From: Aristolochia californica
Lineage: Eukaryota; Streptophyta; Magnoliopsida; Piperales; Aristolochiaceae
NCBI GenBank assembly: GCA_029961685.1
Contig: JARWKL010000010.1
Location: 20,138,087 to 20,202,086, forward strand
Length of the DNA stretch: 64,000 bases
Reading direction: 5' to 3'
The translations under genes and the position numbers were made by a program. Positions 54,841 through 64,000 of the stretch are shown here, piece after piece. Each line of letters starts with the position of its first letter. The stretch's first letter is position 1. The notes under the pieces are model-generated. The model searched no databases. It saw nothing but the letters and a program-made list of their open reading frames with translations, and was not told where the DNA came from.

Positions 54841-57375
54841 TCCAAAGTCTGTAAGGCAAATATGATGAGAATACTTGGGGCAAGATGATGGACTTCACTA
54901 ATAAACTTCATAAGAAAGACAGCCAAGCAACTAGGACCCAAGGAATTTTGGACAAGAAGGGTAGAAAATGATCCTAATCTCTTGGAGCATTCAAGATTCA
55001 TAGCTCTAGGAAGAGAGCTGTCATTAGACACCTGATTAATTCTAAGAAAGCTCGGGTAACTATTCACCAAGAAACAAAATCCACTCAAATACGGATTCGT
55101 TGATCTGTGACCTTTGCCCATTCTGCAGCAAGGGTAGATTGGCTTGGATTCTTCTGGTACTGCTGGGGGTATTAGTGTGATATGGGATAAAGCGCTTTGA
55201 TCTTCAGGATAGTCAAATCAGTTCCTAACCAGCCTGTCTTAAATGTTTTGACAGAGTTGTGGGGATAACTTGGTGCTTTGGTAGCATCAATGGGCCCAAC
55301 CAATACAGGCTCCGAAGGAACTTCTAGGATGAGCTCACTAAATCCATTAGTGAGAAACCCCATCCCCCAGCTACGATCATTCCATCCACAATTAATGAAA
55401 GGACTTCAGAGTTTCAAGCCCAGTGGGAGGAAGTGTTGCAATGAAGTTAAATCTCTTAAAAGGCAAATTAAAGGCATGGTCAAGGTCCAACAAGGCTTCC
55501 CTCGCTGCTCAAAAGGAGGTTCTTCAGCTGCAACTAGACATCCTCGATCTCCACGAAGAAGGTAAACTTTTGTCTCCCTCCAATGCTCTGATAGAGTTGC
55601 CATCTCAACCAAACTTCAAAACTTACTTCACCAAGATGAATTTACTGGAAGCAAATGGCTCAATTTCTTTGGTTAAAAGAAGGGAACGACAACCCCCATT
55701 TCTTTCAATCAATTGCTTCTGCCCAATGTCAATCCAATAGGATCAACTCCCTCCACGTTGGCAACAAATTGATCTCTAATAGGTCGATGATTACTACAAA
55801 GCCCTGTATACCTAAAAATGTGCTCAAGAGCCTACTCTTCACCAGCTGCTTTTCAATCAGTTGACTACCACACAACATGACAATCTTGAGAAACCGTTCA
55901 CTATGGCAGAAATTGAACTGGCTGTGACAAACATGACATTGGACAAGGCATCAGGATCAAACGGGTTTAACAGCAAGTTCCTCCGGGCTTCCTGGCACTT
56001 CACCGCAATTGATATCAAGTCAATGATGGATGGCTTCTATGGTCAAGGTATTGATCATAGAAACTTGGGTGCATCTTTCATCGCCTTATAAGGAGTACAT
56101 AGAGAGGGCATGGATTTTATACTATAAGTTTAATCTTGGGAGCATACAAGATTATCTCTCGTAACCTGGCCAATTGGCTGAAGCTCAATCTTCTTCTATC
56201 ATTAGCAAGGTCCAGAACTCTTTCATAAAAGGATGGGTCATCTTGGATGTTGCTATGACTGTGCATGAAGTGCCTGATTGTTTCACGGAGTAGGATAGGC
56301 CAAGGATCATGCTAAAGCTCGACTTCGAGAAGGCCTTTGACTGGGTTAGCTGGGAATACTTGGATTCTATGTTGCTAAGCTTGCGCTTTGGGAAAATATG
56401 GCACAGATAGATTAATGGTTGTGTTGCATCTGCCTCCTTTTTATAAAAAAAATGGTGAATATTTTATTTCAAAGCAAAGCAAGAGAAAACATCTAAGGGG
56501 GTCTCCCCTAGCAACAAGAGATTGAAGGGAGGGACCCAATTTAGCACACAAATCAACAGCCAAATTGGCTGATCTAATGGGGGTGCATGTGGCTTCTTTA
56601 AGGATCTACGGGGTTGTGCCAAGGGGATCCTATCTCCCCTTTCCTATTCAATATTGTCGATGAGAGGCCCATGGGTCTTTTCAACGAGGCAGTTGGTTTA
56701 ATTTGGCTCACTACCCTTTTCCCAGATGGAAGATTGGGGAACCCCATTGTGCAGTTTGTTGATGATACAATGATTTTTGGAGATGGAAATCAGGACCAAA
56801 TCTTGGAAATCAACACCCTCTCAAATATATTTGAATTGGCTTCGGGCTAGAAGTGAACTAGCAAAAGACTACTCTTTGTGGCTACAACATTGACCCTTCA
56901 AACACCAGCTCTATGGCTTCTTCTCTCAGATACTCTATTAGTTCTTTGCCTAGTACTTACTTGGGACTTCCCATATTCTCTAGAAGGATTGACAGGTCTT
57001 TGTGGAATCCAGTTCTTGTGAAGCTGCAATTGTACTTATCTACTTGGAAGGGGTGGCTCATATCCTAGGGAGATCATTTGGCGTGTCCTGTTTTGTTGGC
57101 ATTCCCTCATACTACCTATCATTTCTCCACTGCCCGATCAGTGCTACTAATGCTGTTGAAAAGTTAGTAAAATCCTATGGAGAGGTTCATCTGAAGGTTT
57201 TAAGCACCAATTAGTTAAATGTCTGGATGATTGTTAGCCAAAGGCATTTGGTCGTCTAAGAATTATGCACTTTAGAGAAACTAACAAGGCCTCCTTACCA
57301 AATGGTGTCGGCGCCTTAACACCTCTCCAAAACTTCTATGGTGCTCTTTTGTGACCTTCAAAATGGGCTTGTCTG
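54841..57375 (+). pseudogene. LINE-F ORF2, N-terminal and reverse transcriptase part
   Basis: Endonuclease remnants include AGGISVIWDKAL (about 55155) and FGSINGPNQYRLRRNF (about 55285). The linker shows WLKEGNDNPHFFQSIASAQC (55655 on). The reverse transcriptase has DKASGSNGFNSKFLRASW, KLDFEKAFDWVSWEYLDS, a gap holding LINE-G, GDPISPFLFNIVDE, QFVDDTMIFGDGNQ (catalytic VDD) and TYLGLPIFSRR. Stops and frameshifts are numerous. The thumb block ends near LNTSPKLLWCSFVTFKMGLS, where LINE-H is inserted. Confidence 0.8.
56438..56578 (-). mobile_element. LINE-G, 140-bp antisense LINE 3' end
   Basis: On the minus strand it reads SANLAVDLCAKLGPSLQSLV and then ARGDPLRC, followed by a stop and a short 3' tail. 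That is the C-terminus of a LINE RNase H domain. It interrupts LINE-F reverse transcriptase between ASASF and GGACGFFKDL, where relatives have a few more residues. No target duplication could be read with confidence. Confidence 0.75.
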
Positions 57376-59461
57376 ATTGCACAACCTTTGATATTCCGAT
57401 TCTCCAGTTTGCGGATGATACTATTTACTTCGGGGTTGGTACTATGGATCATATTAGAAAATTGCGTGACGTGCTGGGATTATTTGAATTGGCTTCCGGT
57501 CAAAACATAAACTGGGAAAAAACCACTCTTCTCGGCTACCACATTGATCCAGCTGGGCTTCGGATATAGCAGACTACCTGGGATGCTCTGTGGGAAATAT
57601 GTCAACTACATATCTTGGTCTCCCACTTTTTGATTCTCAGCCTTCAACATCACTATGGTCCCCCTCATTGAGAAATTTGAAAAGAGGTTAGCCACTTAGA
57701 AGGGTAAACTCTTATCAACAGCGAGGTGTCTCACTCTCCTCAAGTCTTGTTTGGGGGGCTGCCAAAGTATCTATTATCATTCATGCATTGTCCGGCCTCC
57801 GTTTGCTCCAAAATTGATGTCATCCGTCGACGATTTCTATGGAGAGGTTCAGAAGATACCTTCAGATACCATCTGGTTAGTTGGAAAGATATTTGCATGC
57901 CTCATAATAGGGGAGAATTGGGCATCCGGCCTACAAGGGAAATGAACAAAGCTCTCATGCTCAAATGGATTTGGGATTTCAACAACAAACATAACAGTTT
58001 ATGGAGGAATATGGTGAAATTCTACCTTCAGTTTTCGGGTGCCAGGTGGAGAGAGGGTGGCGCTGCTCGCCTTCTATCCCCGATATGGAAATCAGTTTGT
58101 ACTCCTTCCAGTATTCAGAGATGCTACCTCGTTTCACATGAGCAATGGAAAGACCCTTCTGTTCTGGTTGGACGAATGGTGTGGCCCCCGATCTCTCTCG
58201 GAGGACTTCCCGGGGCTACATAGGGTGGCAAGCGACCTCTCTTGCTATGTGGCTGATTCATGGAGTGATCACTCGTGGAGTCTCCCGTTCCATCGGGGAT
58301 TAAATGGTGAGGAATCGTTGGTTTTTTGCTCTCGTCTTACCAAACTCAGCAGTACTATTATCCGGGAGCATTCAATTGATAAACTGATTTGGAAACCCAG
58401 TAATAATGGCCGATTCACTGTATCTTTGACTAACTCTCATATCAGAAAGCAAGACTACAATACTCATGAGCACAAGGCAAATCTGGCTTGGAAACTCTCA
58501 GTACCAAGCAAAATCAAATTTTTCGTGTGGTCAGCCATCAGAGAACAGATTCTTACTTCAAACAACCTTCATAGAAGAGGCTTCACTGCCCCCGATCTTT
58601 CTTGTCCCCTTTGCGGTGAGTACAAAGAGACAGTCCAGCATGTCCTCTTACACTGGATTTTCGTGGCAAGTTTGGATGAAGATCTTTCAAAAAATCGGGC
58701 TCCAACTGGAGCTTACATCAGGACTTCTTTGGCACCTTTGAGATGGTTCAAGGGATTCTCCTTCCTCGACTGGCAAGTTAATTCTTTCAGCCAGTCTTGC
58801 GCATGTTCCATGGTGCATTTGGCTCAAGCAGAATAACCGGATATTCAACTCCAAAGCTAGCACCCCAGACAACATGACTTCTCATGCCGTTGGCCTCATC
58901 TCGAGTTGGCTTCATACAAAGAAGGATTTTGCCACTCTTATTGGGGGTTTCCCTTCAGGAAAATTGGAATTTGATCGCTGATATGTTTGGCCCCTGTAGA
59001 GCTCCAAGTATGGCTATCTGGGATCTCCCCTTTGCGACTGCATAAAACTGAATTTTGATGGTAGTGCTATTGGATGTCCTGGTCCAGTAGGAACAAGTGG
59101 TGTGTTCAGAGGTCACAATGGAGAACCTATTCCTTCTTATGCTGGTTCAGTGGGCATTGCTGATTCTAATACTGTTGAAGTTAGTGCTCTACTGTTCGGC
59201 CTCCAAATCTTCAGGGAACATCTCCATGGCAAGTTAATCATTGAAGGCAACTCAAAGACGATTATTATTTGGTGTTCCAAAGACAGCCTCCCCCCTTGGT
59301 GCCACTGGCCCATCACTGATAGTATTACTGACATTGTATCTTCTACACATTGCAATTGGAACCTCATTCCTAGATCAACCAACTCTATGGCTGATAAATT
59401 GGCAAAATTCGGAACTTCCCAGCAATCTCTCATTGTTTGGGAAGGCTTCCCTCCTTTGTAA
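57376..59461 (+). pseudogene. LINE-H ORF2 C-terminal part
   Basis: It starts at the catalytic block TTFDIPILQFADDTIYFG. Thumb blocks GYHIDPAGL, LPKYLLSFMHCPASVCSKI and RRFLWRGSEDTFRYHLVSWK follow. zf-RVT is seen as NLAWKLSVPSKIKFFVWSAI and LSCPLCGEYKETVQHVLLH. RNase H, nearly intact (about 59045-59461), has LNFDGSAIGCPGPVG (Asp) and TVEVSALLFGLQIFREHL (Glu). IIEGNSKTII follows, where relatives have IEGDS, so a catalytic Asp is Asn. It ends RSTNSMADKLAKFGTSQQSL and a stop at 59459-59461. Confidence 0.9.
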
Positions 59462-59514
59462 TATGCTCTCTTGAACTTTTGCCTTAATAAAAATCAGCAT
59501 CATTTCAAAAAAAA
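57376..59514 (+). mobile_element. LINE-H, 5'-truncated, inserted in LINE-F
   Basis: It ends in an A run (59507-59518). AAAATGGGCTTGTCTG (57360-57375) and AAAATGGGCCTATCTG (59515-59530) form a 16-bp target duplication with two changes. LINE-F codons that align with LINE-E (GGNWWLGDGTPRCLSIL) pick up right after it. This confirms a nested insertion rather than a tandem copy. Confidence 0.85.
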
Positions 59515-59530
59515 AAAATGGGCCTATCTG

Positions 59531-59852
59531 GAGGCAATTGGTGGCTGGGAGATGGAACCCCTCGGTGTCTCTCAATTCTCTAGAGGTATATTCACAAGAA
59601 TTTTTCCCAATTCGCAACTTGTATTCATTACTCTGTTGTGAATGGTTAAAAGATCATGTTTTGAACATCAAAATGCTTGTATGTGGATATCATGTTCCAT
59701 GGTAGTTTTAATGGTGTCAACTAGAGTTCTCACTTTCAACATGCTCTCACCGACTCCAAAGCCATTGACATATGTGACCCGATCCGTGATTTTGAGCATG
59801 CTTATTTGCAACCTTTGAAGCCTCATTCCATGGTTCAGTGCCCCTTCAATTG
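59531..59852 (+). pseudogene. LINE-F ORF2, continuation after LINE-H
   Basis: The codons GGNWWLGDGTPRCLSIL, stop, RYIHKNFSQF align with LINE-E WISGGNRRCLSLIWRSLYLL. Further on, SSHFQHALTDSKAIDICDPI resembles the LNLRRALSDSKALVASNLI block of LINE-J. The rest is lost where copia-3 was inserted. Confidence 0.7.
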
Positions 59853-60261
59853 TGTTAGAAGGTGGGACCAAACCCACCATGCCCACACGAGGTGGAATCT
59901 TCATGAGATGTCATCACATGAGGTGGAAGATTTGGTGATCTTCTTTGACTTATGTAATTGATTGATGTAATTTACCTCCCTCGATTGATGTAATTTATCT
60001 TCCTAGATTGATGTAATAAGGGATCCTAATTGATTGAGGAGTTTCCCTAAATATGAAATGGAAAAAGTATAAATAGGGGTCTTGGTTAAAGGGTTTCAAT
60101 CGAGTCTCTCGCCCCTTCTCCAAATTCGTCCAAGCTCTCTTTGCCTAAAGGTTCTCTCCCTTTTCTCTTTTTCTCCCTTCTTTACCCGAGTTATCTCTTT
60201 GCTTCTCTTCTTCTATCCCTCACTTACTTTGCTCAAGGTTCTAATCATCGGATCCTAAATT
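59853..60261 (+). repeat. 5' LTR of copia-3, missing its last bases
   Basis: It starts TGTTAGAAGGTGGGACC, with a TATA block AAGTATAAATAGGGG at about 60067-60081 and a pyrimidine-rich U5. It stops at GGATCCTAAATT and continues TAGGATCCCCACGTC. In copia-2 those two points are separated by TCAACA, the primer site and a few bases. About 30 bases are therefore deleted between short AAATT repeats. Confidence 0.8.
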
Positions 60262-61059
60262 TAGGATCCCCACGTCAAGATGATGCTCTGAAAGTTCTAT
60301 GATAAAACCTACTCATGCAAGGCTCCTTGTGAAGCAAAATTGAAGCGTGTTGAGATAAGTTTCTTGTTCTCGCTATTATTATCTATTGATGGCTTCTTGA
60401 TATCAGTTTTTTATCTTTAGAGGATGGTTTAGAGGTTATCCTCATCATCCTATGAGAATATTGAGATTCATATCTCTCGGTTTGGAAGAAGCTTGTAAAG
60501 GCTGGATTTTTTCAGTCGGTTTGCAAGTTTTTGGCTGAAATTGGTTATGTTGAGATTTGTTTTTGCATGGGAAGCTACAGTACGTGCATGCAAACTTTGT
60601 CTATTGAAAAGCCATTTTGTCATACTTGTTATAATCCAAGTTTGATAGTTTTTGGTCTTAAGAAGTTTTGAGGAAAAGCATAATACTTCTTCCTCCCTTG
60701 ATGCACCTTAGAAGAGCGATTTTTTGAAGAACCAAGATTATTCAGTTTTTTTATTCAAAACTACTGGTAAAGCCACGAGTTTTCTTGCTCCTTTATCTCT
60801 CTACCATGTTGGAGATCATAGGAGATTTAATTGCACAAGGATTTCAAGGGGAAAAAAAGGCCAGAAAGGCCGTTTTTTGACTATTAAGTTTGGCACCATT
60901 CAAGGAAGGAAACTTCCTCTTTTAGAACCTCCTTTGGCCAGCCACGAATTTTGTGTGATTTGTTGGTGTTTGGAAAGATTACAAGAATCTAATTTGATAT
61001 CCTTGAGTATTAAAATCAAAGAAAGATTGGATTTTTGGTAAATGGTGTCTAACTACAAG
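60262..61059 (+). other. copia-3 leader
   Basis: It parallels the copia-2 leader (GAAGCAAAATTGAAGC, CAGTCGGTTTGCAAG). A 105-codon frame at 60724-61041 has no known domain and I do not call it a gene. 61051-61059 is the LINE-J target site. Confidence 0.6.
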
Positions 61060-62422
61060 GAAATGCTCTAAATCATCCTTCGCTATACAAGCGTATCTCC
61101 TCTTCTGATGCGGATTATCTAGAACGCCCCTTTCAATCTTGAAGAAATCGATCTGGCCTCTCTTGGCCTTCCTAAGGACAAAGTCCCTGGTCTAGATGGT
61201 TTCAACGGTGAGTTCTATCACAAATTCTAGGGAGTAATAAAAAATGTATATGCATTTGTTCAAAATTTCCGCCAAGTCGATATCACTCACAAAGCAGTTG
61301 GTGCCTCTTTCATTGCATTAATCCCAAAAAAAACCAACTCAGTCTTTCCCCAAGATTTTAGACCTATCAGTCTCACCACTAGTTTTTACAAAATCATAGG
61401 TCAAATTCTTGCCAACCGCCTCAAATCCCTCCTTCCCAAAATCATCAACCCTTGTCAGAGTGCTTTTATTCGTGGTCGAAACATCCTTGATTCAGCTATG
61501 GCAGCCCATGAACTCCTAGATTCATTCAAAAAATCAAAGCTGCCCAGATTTGTCTTGAAACTTGACTTTGAAAAAGCCTTCGACCGTGTCAACTGGAAAC
61601 TAATTGACCAACTTTTTGACAAAATGGGTTTTGGAACCCGCTGGAAATTCTGGATGAGAAGTTGTATCTCTAATGTGTCATACTCTGTCCTTGTTAACGG
61701 AAAACCTTGTGGTTATTTTAGTGCAATAAGAGGCATTCGGCAAGGGGGCCCTTTATCTCCTTTCCTCTTCACTCTCATTGCGGAACACCTGGCGTCTATG
61801 GTCGGTCTGATGACCACAGTAAAGATATTTCCCTACTTCAGTATGCTGACGACACCATTCTCTTTGGTGAAGGAACTATGAACGAAATTTCTCATATTAA
61901 AGCCCTGCTTAACTTATTTGAACTCTCATCTGGACAAAAGGTAAGCTGGACAAAATCTTCCATCACCGACTTCAATATTGATCCTATTGTGTTGAACTCT
62001 ATGGCTTGTTATCTGAGATGCAAAATTGCTACACCTCCCTATACCTATTTGGGCCTCCCCATGTCGTCTACCCTGCCTTCCAAAAGCTCTTGGCATCCTG
62101 TTATTGAGCGTCTGGAGGGCCGTCTAGCTTCCTAGAGAGGAAGATTTCTCTCCAAAGCAGGTAAGTTTGTTCTTATAAAGTCTTGCCTGCATAGTATCCC
62201 ATCCTATTTCCTCTCATTATATCGATGCCCTGCTTCTATCAATAAAAGAATTGAACTACTCAAAAAGAGATTTTTGTGGGGAGGACCGAACAACGAAAGG
62301 AAGTATAGTCTTGTGAAATGGGCTGAGGTATACAAACCAAAAATCCTCAGAGGTCTCGGGATCCGTGATACCGCTACTACTAATTCAGCTTTGTTGCGTA
62401 AATGGATTTCGAAATTTAATTT
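61060..62422 (+). pseudogene. LINE-J ORF2 reverse transcriptase
   Basis: This is the best-preserved reverse transcriptase of the window. PGLDGFNGEFYHKF is followed by GASFIALIPKKTNSVFPQDF, RPISLTTSFYKIIGQILANR, LKLDFEKAFDRVNWKLIDQL and FSAIRGIRQGGPLSPFLFTL. After a frameshift near 61810 comes LLQYADDTILFGEGTMNE (catalytic YADD, about 61848). LSSGQKVSWTKSSI and YTYLGLPMSSTLPSKSSW follow. A stop follows LEGRLAS, then FLSKAGKFVLIKSCLHSIPS and GLGIRDTATTNSALLRKWIS. In relatives the GG of RQGG is GD, so one conserved residue differs. Confidence 0.9.
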
Positions 62423-62809
62423 TGTTGGAAGATAAACTCAAGCCCACACGACCAAGGAAAGCCCACATATCTAAGATTATTATAAGATGGGTCACATGAC
62501 CAAGGAAGGCCCACAAGATGGGCCCAAGCCCATAAGAAGTAGGAACCACAATGATTACCATGAGCTGGCATCCTTATCACATCAGTTGGAAGATCAAGAA
62601 GGACTCCTAGTTCTACTCAAGTTAGTTTTCTAGTTGTTTAGATAGACTTACTTAAATTGAAGAGTTAGAGTTGTAATGTAATTAGGATTGAATGATAAGT
62701 TGTATAAGGACTCTACATCCTCCTCTACTATAAAATAGAGGTTCATGTACTCTGATTATAACAAGTTATTGATGTCAATGAAGTATTTCACTTTTCCATA
62801 AATTCAACA
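62423..62809 (+). repeat. solo LTR in LINE-J
   Basis: It starts TGTTGGAAGATAAACTC and ends AATTCAACA. A perfect target duplication AATTT lies at 62418-62422 and 62810-62814. A TATA-like CTATAAAATAGAGG is at about 62729-62742. It belongs to the same family as the LTRs at 11939-12378 and 14401-14838. Confidence 0.9.
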
Positions 62810-63771
62810 AATTTGAATCCTGATCTCATTTGGAGGACTTTAGTTGCTGCTAAAGCAAATAAATTGTCTGTTGGTGGACTGAGGGTGGCAAACGTAATAG
62901 GATGTTCCCCGTGTGGAAATAAATGTAATATTGTTACCTGATTTCAAAAAGGTTGACAAATGCTACACTGGTAAGGGAAATCTGACAAAATTTTGGTCAG
63001 ACTGGTGGATGGGACCCTGTAGTATCAACATCAGCCATAGTTTGATTTCAAACTTAGCCAGAAATATGGAAGCCTCTATCTCTGACCTGCGGACCAATTC
63101 TGGAGGATGGAACTTAAATCTCCGAAGAGCGCTTTCGGACTCAAAGGCTCTAGTGGCATCTAACCTCATCGCTAATCTATCCTTGGTAAGCCTCAGAAAT
63201 ATGCTTGATACTCTCATATGGACACCTTGCACTCAAGATACTTTTCCACTTCCTTTGCTTATAATTTCCTGAGCTGCCCCAACCCCCACAAACCAATCAT
63301 CCTGCTGCCATCGCATGGACCTTGCTTGCCCCTCCTCGTGCAAAAAAATTTTATCTCGTGCGCATGTAGGAATAAAATCCTCACATCCGATTCTCTAATC
63401 CGAGGAGGAACCCCTGTCCAGAACCCCTTATGCCCCTTCTGCCAAATTTCCCCATAAACAACCACCCATGTCCTCTTACATTGCAACTTTGCCCACAATG
63501 TATAGACTAGCCTCTTCAACAAAATCGGTTTCCAATACTGCCCCTCTCAAAATCTCTAATCTACAATCCTCTCAGTTACTAATGCTAGCCTGCCCCTCTC
63601 AAAATTTCTCTTTTAAATTGTAATCGGAAGCACATTCCTAGGTCATTTAATCATTTAGCTGACACTCGGGCTAAATTAGGTGTTTCTCTCCAACACCTTA
63701 TCGTGGAGGAAGGCCCTGTTTAGCTAGGTATTATAATCCTTACTCTTTTAATAGCTTATACATCTTCATTC
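62810..63771 (+). pseudogene. LINE-J zf-RVT region and RNase H end
   Basis: ORF2 resumes after the solo LTR with LIWRTLVAAKANKLS-like codons. KVDKCYTGKGNLTKFWSDWW and WNLNLRRALSDSKALVASNL follow, then a frame change and zf-RVT residues CRNKILTSDSLIRGG and NPLCPFCQISP (63361-63455). The RNase H core is missing. Only its end remains: RKHIPRSFNHLADTRAKLGV and SLQHLIVEEGPV, then a stop at about 63723. Confidence 0.8.
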
Positions 63772-63800
63772 AAAAAAAAAAAAAAAAAAAAAACTACAAG

Positions 63801-64000
63801 TGAAAGTTTCCTAATTTATATTTGGAAGTGGCTGATTTGAAAAAGATCTTCTAAAGATCATGATTAGGTGAAGAATTAGATTATCACTTTTTTTAAGAAA
63901 ATATGAGTTTTTGGCCAGCCAAGAGTTTCCTTAATTCAGTGCAAGATTAATTGACTAATGTCAATCATTTAGTTCAGGTTGAAATTGGAAGATTGGGCTC
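63801..64000 (+). other. copia-3 leader, continuation
   Basis: Sequence after the LINE-J target copy includes TTTTTGGCCAGCCAAGAG, echoing CTTTGGCCAGCCACGAA at 60925-60950. It is assigned to the copia-3 leader. Confidence 0.5.

Larger units (their letters stand above)
54008..59852 (+). mobile_element. LINE-F (L1-type), interrupted
   Basis: The element includes the C-terminal part of ORF1, then ORF2 with endonuclease remnants, reverse transcriptase, thumb and the region before zf-RVT. It is cut by LINE-G (56438-56578, antisense) and by LINE-H (57376-59514). ORF2 codons resume after LINE-H at 59531. Its 3' end is replaced at 59853 by the LTR of copia-3, so no tail or target duplication is visible. 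The left edge is approximate. Confidence 0.75.
61060..63791 (+). mobile_element. LINE-J, 5'-truncated L1-type in copia-3
   Basis: AACTACAAG at 61051-61059 and 63792-63800 is the target duplication. It ends in an A run (63772-63793, partly shared with the target). It carries the reverse transcriptase and part of zf-RVT. Only the last part of RNase H remains, owing to an internal deletion near 63560-63610. A solo LTR (62423-62809) interrupts it. Confidence 0.85.
59853..64000 (+). mobile_element. copia-3, 5' end (continues beyond the window)
   Basis: A 5' LTR and a leader homologous to that of copia-2 are present. LINE-J (61060-63791) is inserted in the leader. Gag is not reached inside the window. 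The insertion cut LINE-F. Confidence 0.75.

Noticed and set aside
57351..57569. Second reverse transcriptase in tandem, as a double-RT element
   Set aside because: Target duplication and resumed LINE-F codons show a LINE inserted into a LINE.
60724..61041. 105-codon frame in the copia-3 leader as gag
   Set aside because: No UBN2-type gag motif is present, and the sequence parallels the untranslated leader of copia-2.
1..64000. tRNA, rRNA, CRISPR, bacterial operon or organelle insert
   Set aside because: Reading both strands showed no cloverleaf, no rRNA-like blocks and no regularly spaced short repeats. The splice sites, LTRs and poly-A-tailed LINEs are those of a plant nuclear genome.

Overview
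The window reads as nuclear DNA of a flowering plant (probably a dicot) from a retrotransposon-rich region. Almost every base that can be assigned belongs to a Ty1/copia, Ty3/gypsy, LINE (L1-type), TRIM or non-coding LTR element. No intact autonomous element is present. All retroelement reading frames carry stops, frameshifts or deletions, so every polyprotein is called a pseudogene. No rRNA, tRNA or CRISPR array was seen.

Layout. 1-2501: 5' half of a minus-strand copia element (copia-0), cut by the window edge. 3946-16696: a plus-strand copia element (copia-2) with a perfect CTTAT target duplication. It is interrupted by a minus-strand Ty3/gypsy chromovirus (about 5608-10013) and by a non-coding LTR element with an extra duplicated segment (11939-14838). 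16697-22238: fragments of non-coding LTR elements, a solo copia LTR (19479-20055) and a putative small element carrying a minisatellite (20464-22238). 22562-22880: a TRIM with a perfect GATTT duplication. 22881-25559: the best stretch of possible host DNA. It holds a plausible two-exon 3' gene end on the minus strand and a weaker plus-strand first exon.

25560-43827 is one minus-strand copia element (copia-1) stretched to 18 kb by nested insertions. LINE-A (28242-37130) is inserted in its integrase and itself contains a Tnt1-like copia (copia-4, 29457-34048). LINE-B (39019-42355) sits near the gag start and itself contains a chimeric copia-derived segment with three copies of a 74-bp hairpin (40852-42321). 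The target duplications at each level support this order of events.

43893-45027 is a 5'-truncated LINE (LINE-D). 45047-46144 is possible host sequence with one good candidate exon on the minus strand. 46163-53178 is a nearly full-length LINE (LINE-E) with an 18-bp target duplication. 53623-53970 is a second TRIM. 54008-59852 is LINE-F, interrupted by a 140-bp antisense LINE scrap (LINE-G) and by LINE-H (57376-59514). 59853-64000 is the 5' end of another copia element (copia-3), with LINE-J (61060-63791) in its leader and a solo LTR (62423-62809) inside LINE-J.

The genes do not form a pathway. The biology here is serial insertion, decay by C-to-T type changes, and rearrangement of retroelements around what may be the long introns of one minus-strand host gene. 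I found no convincing new molecular system. The most unusual object is the hairpin-ended copia chimera at 40852-42321, which looks like a self-integration product.
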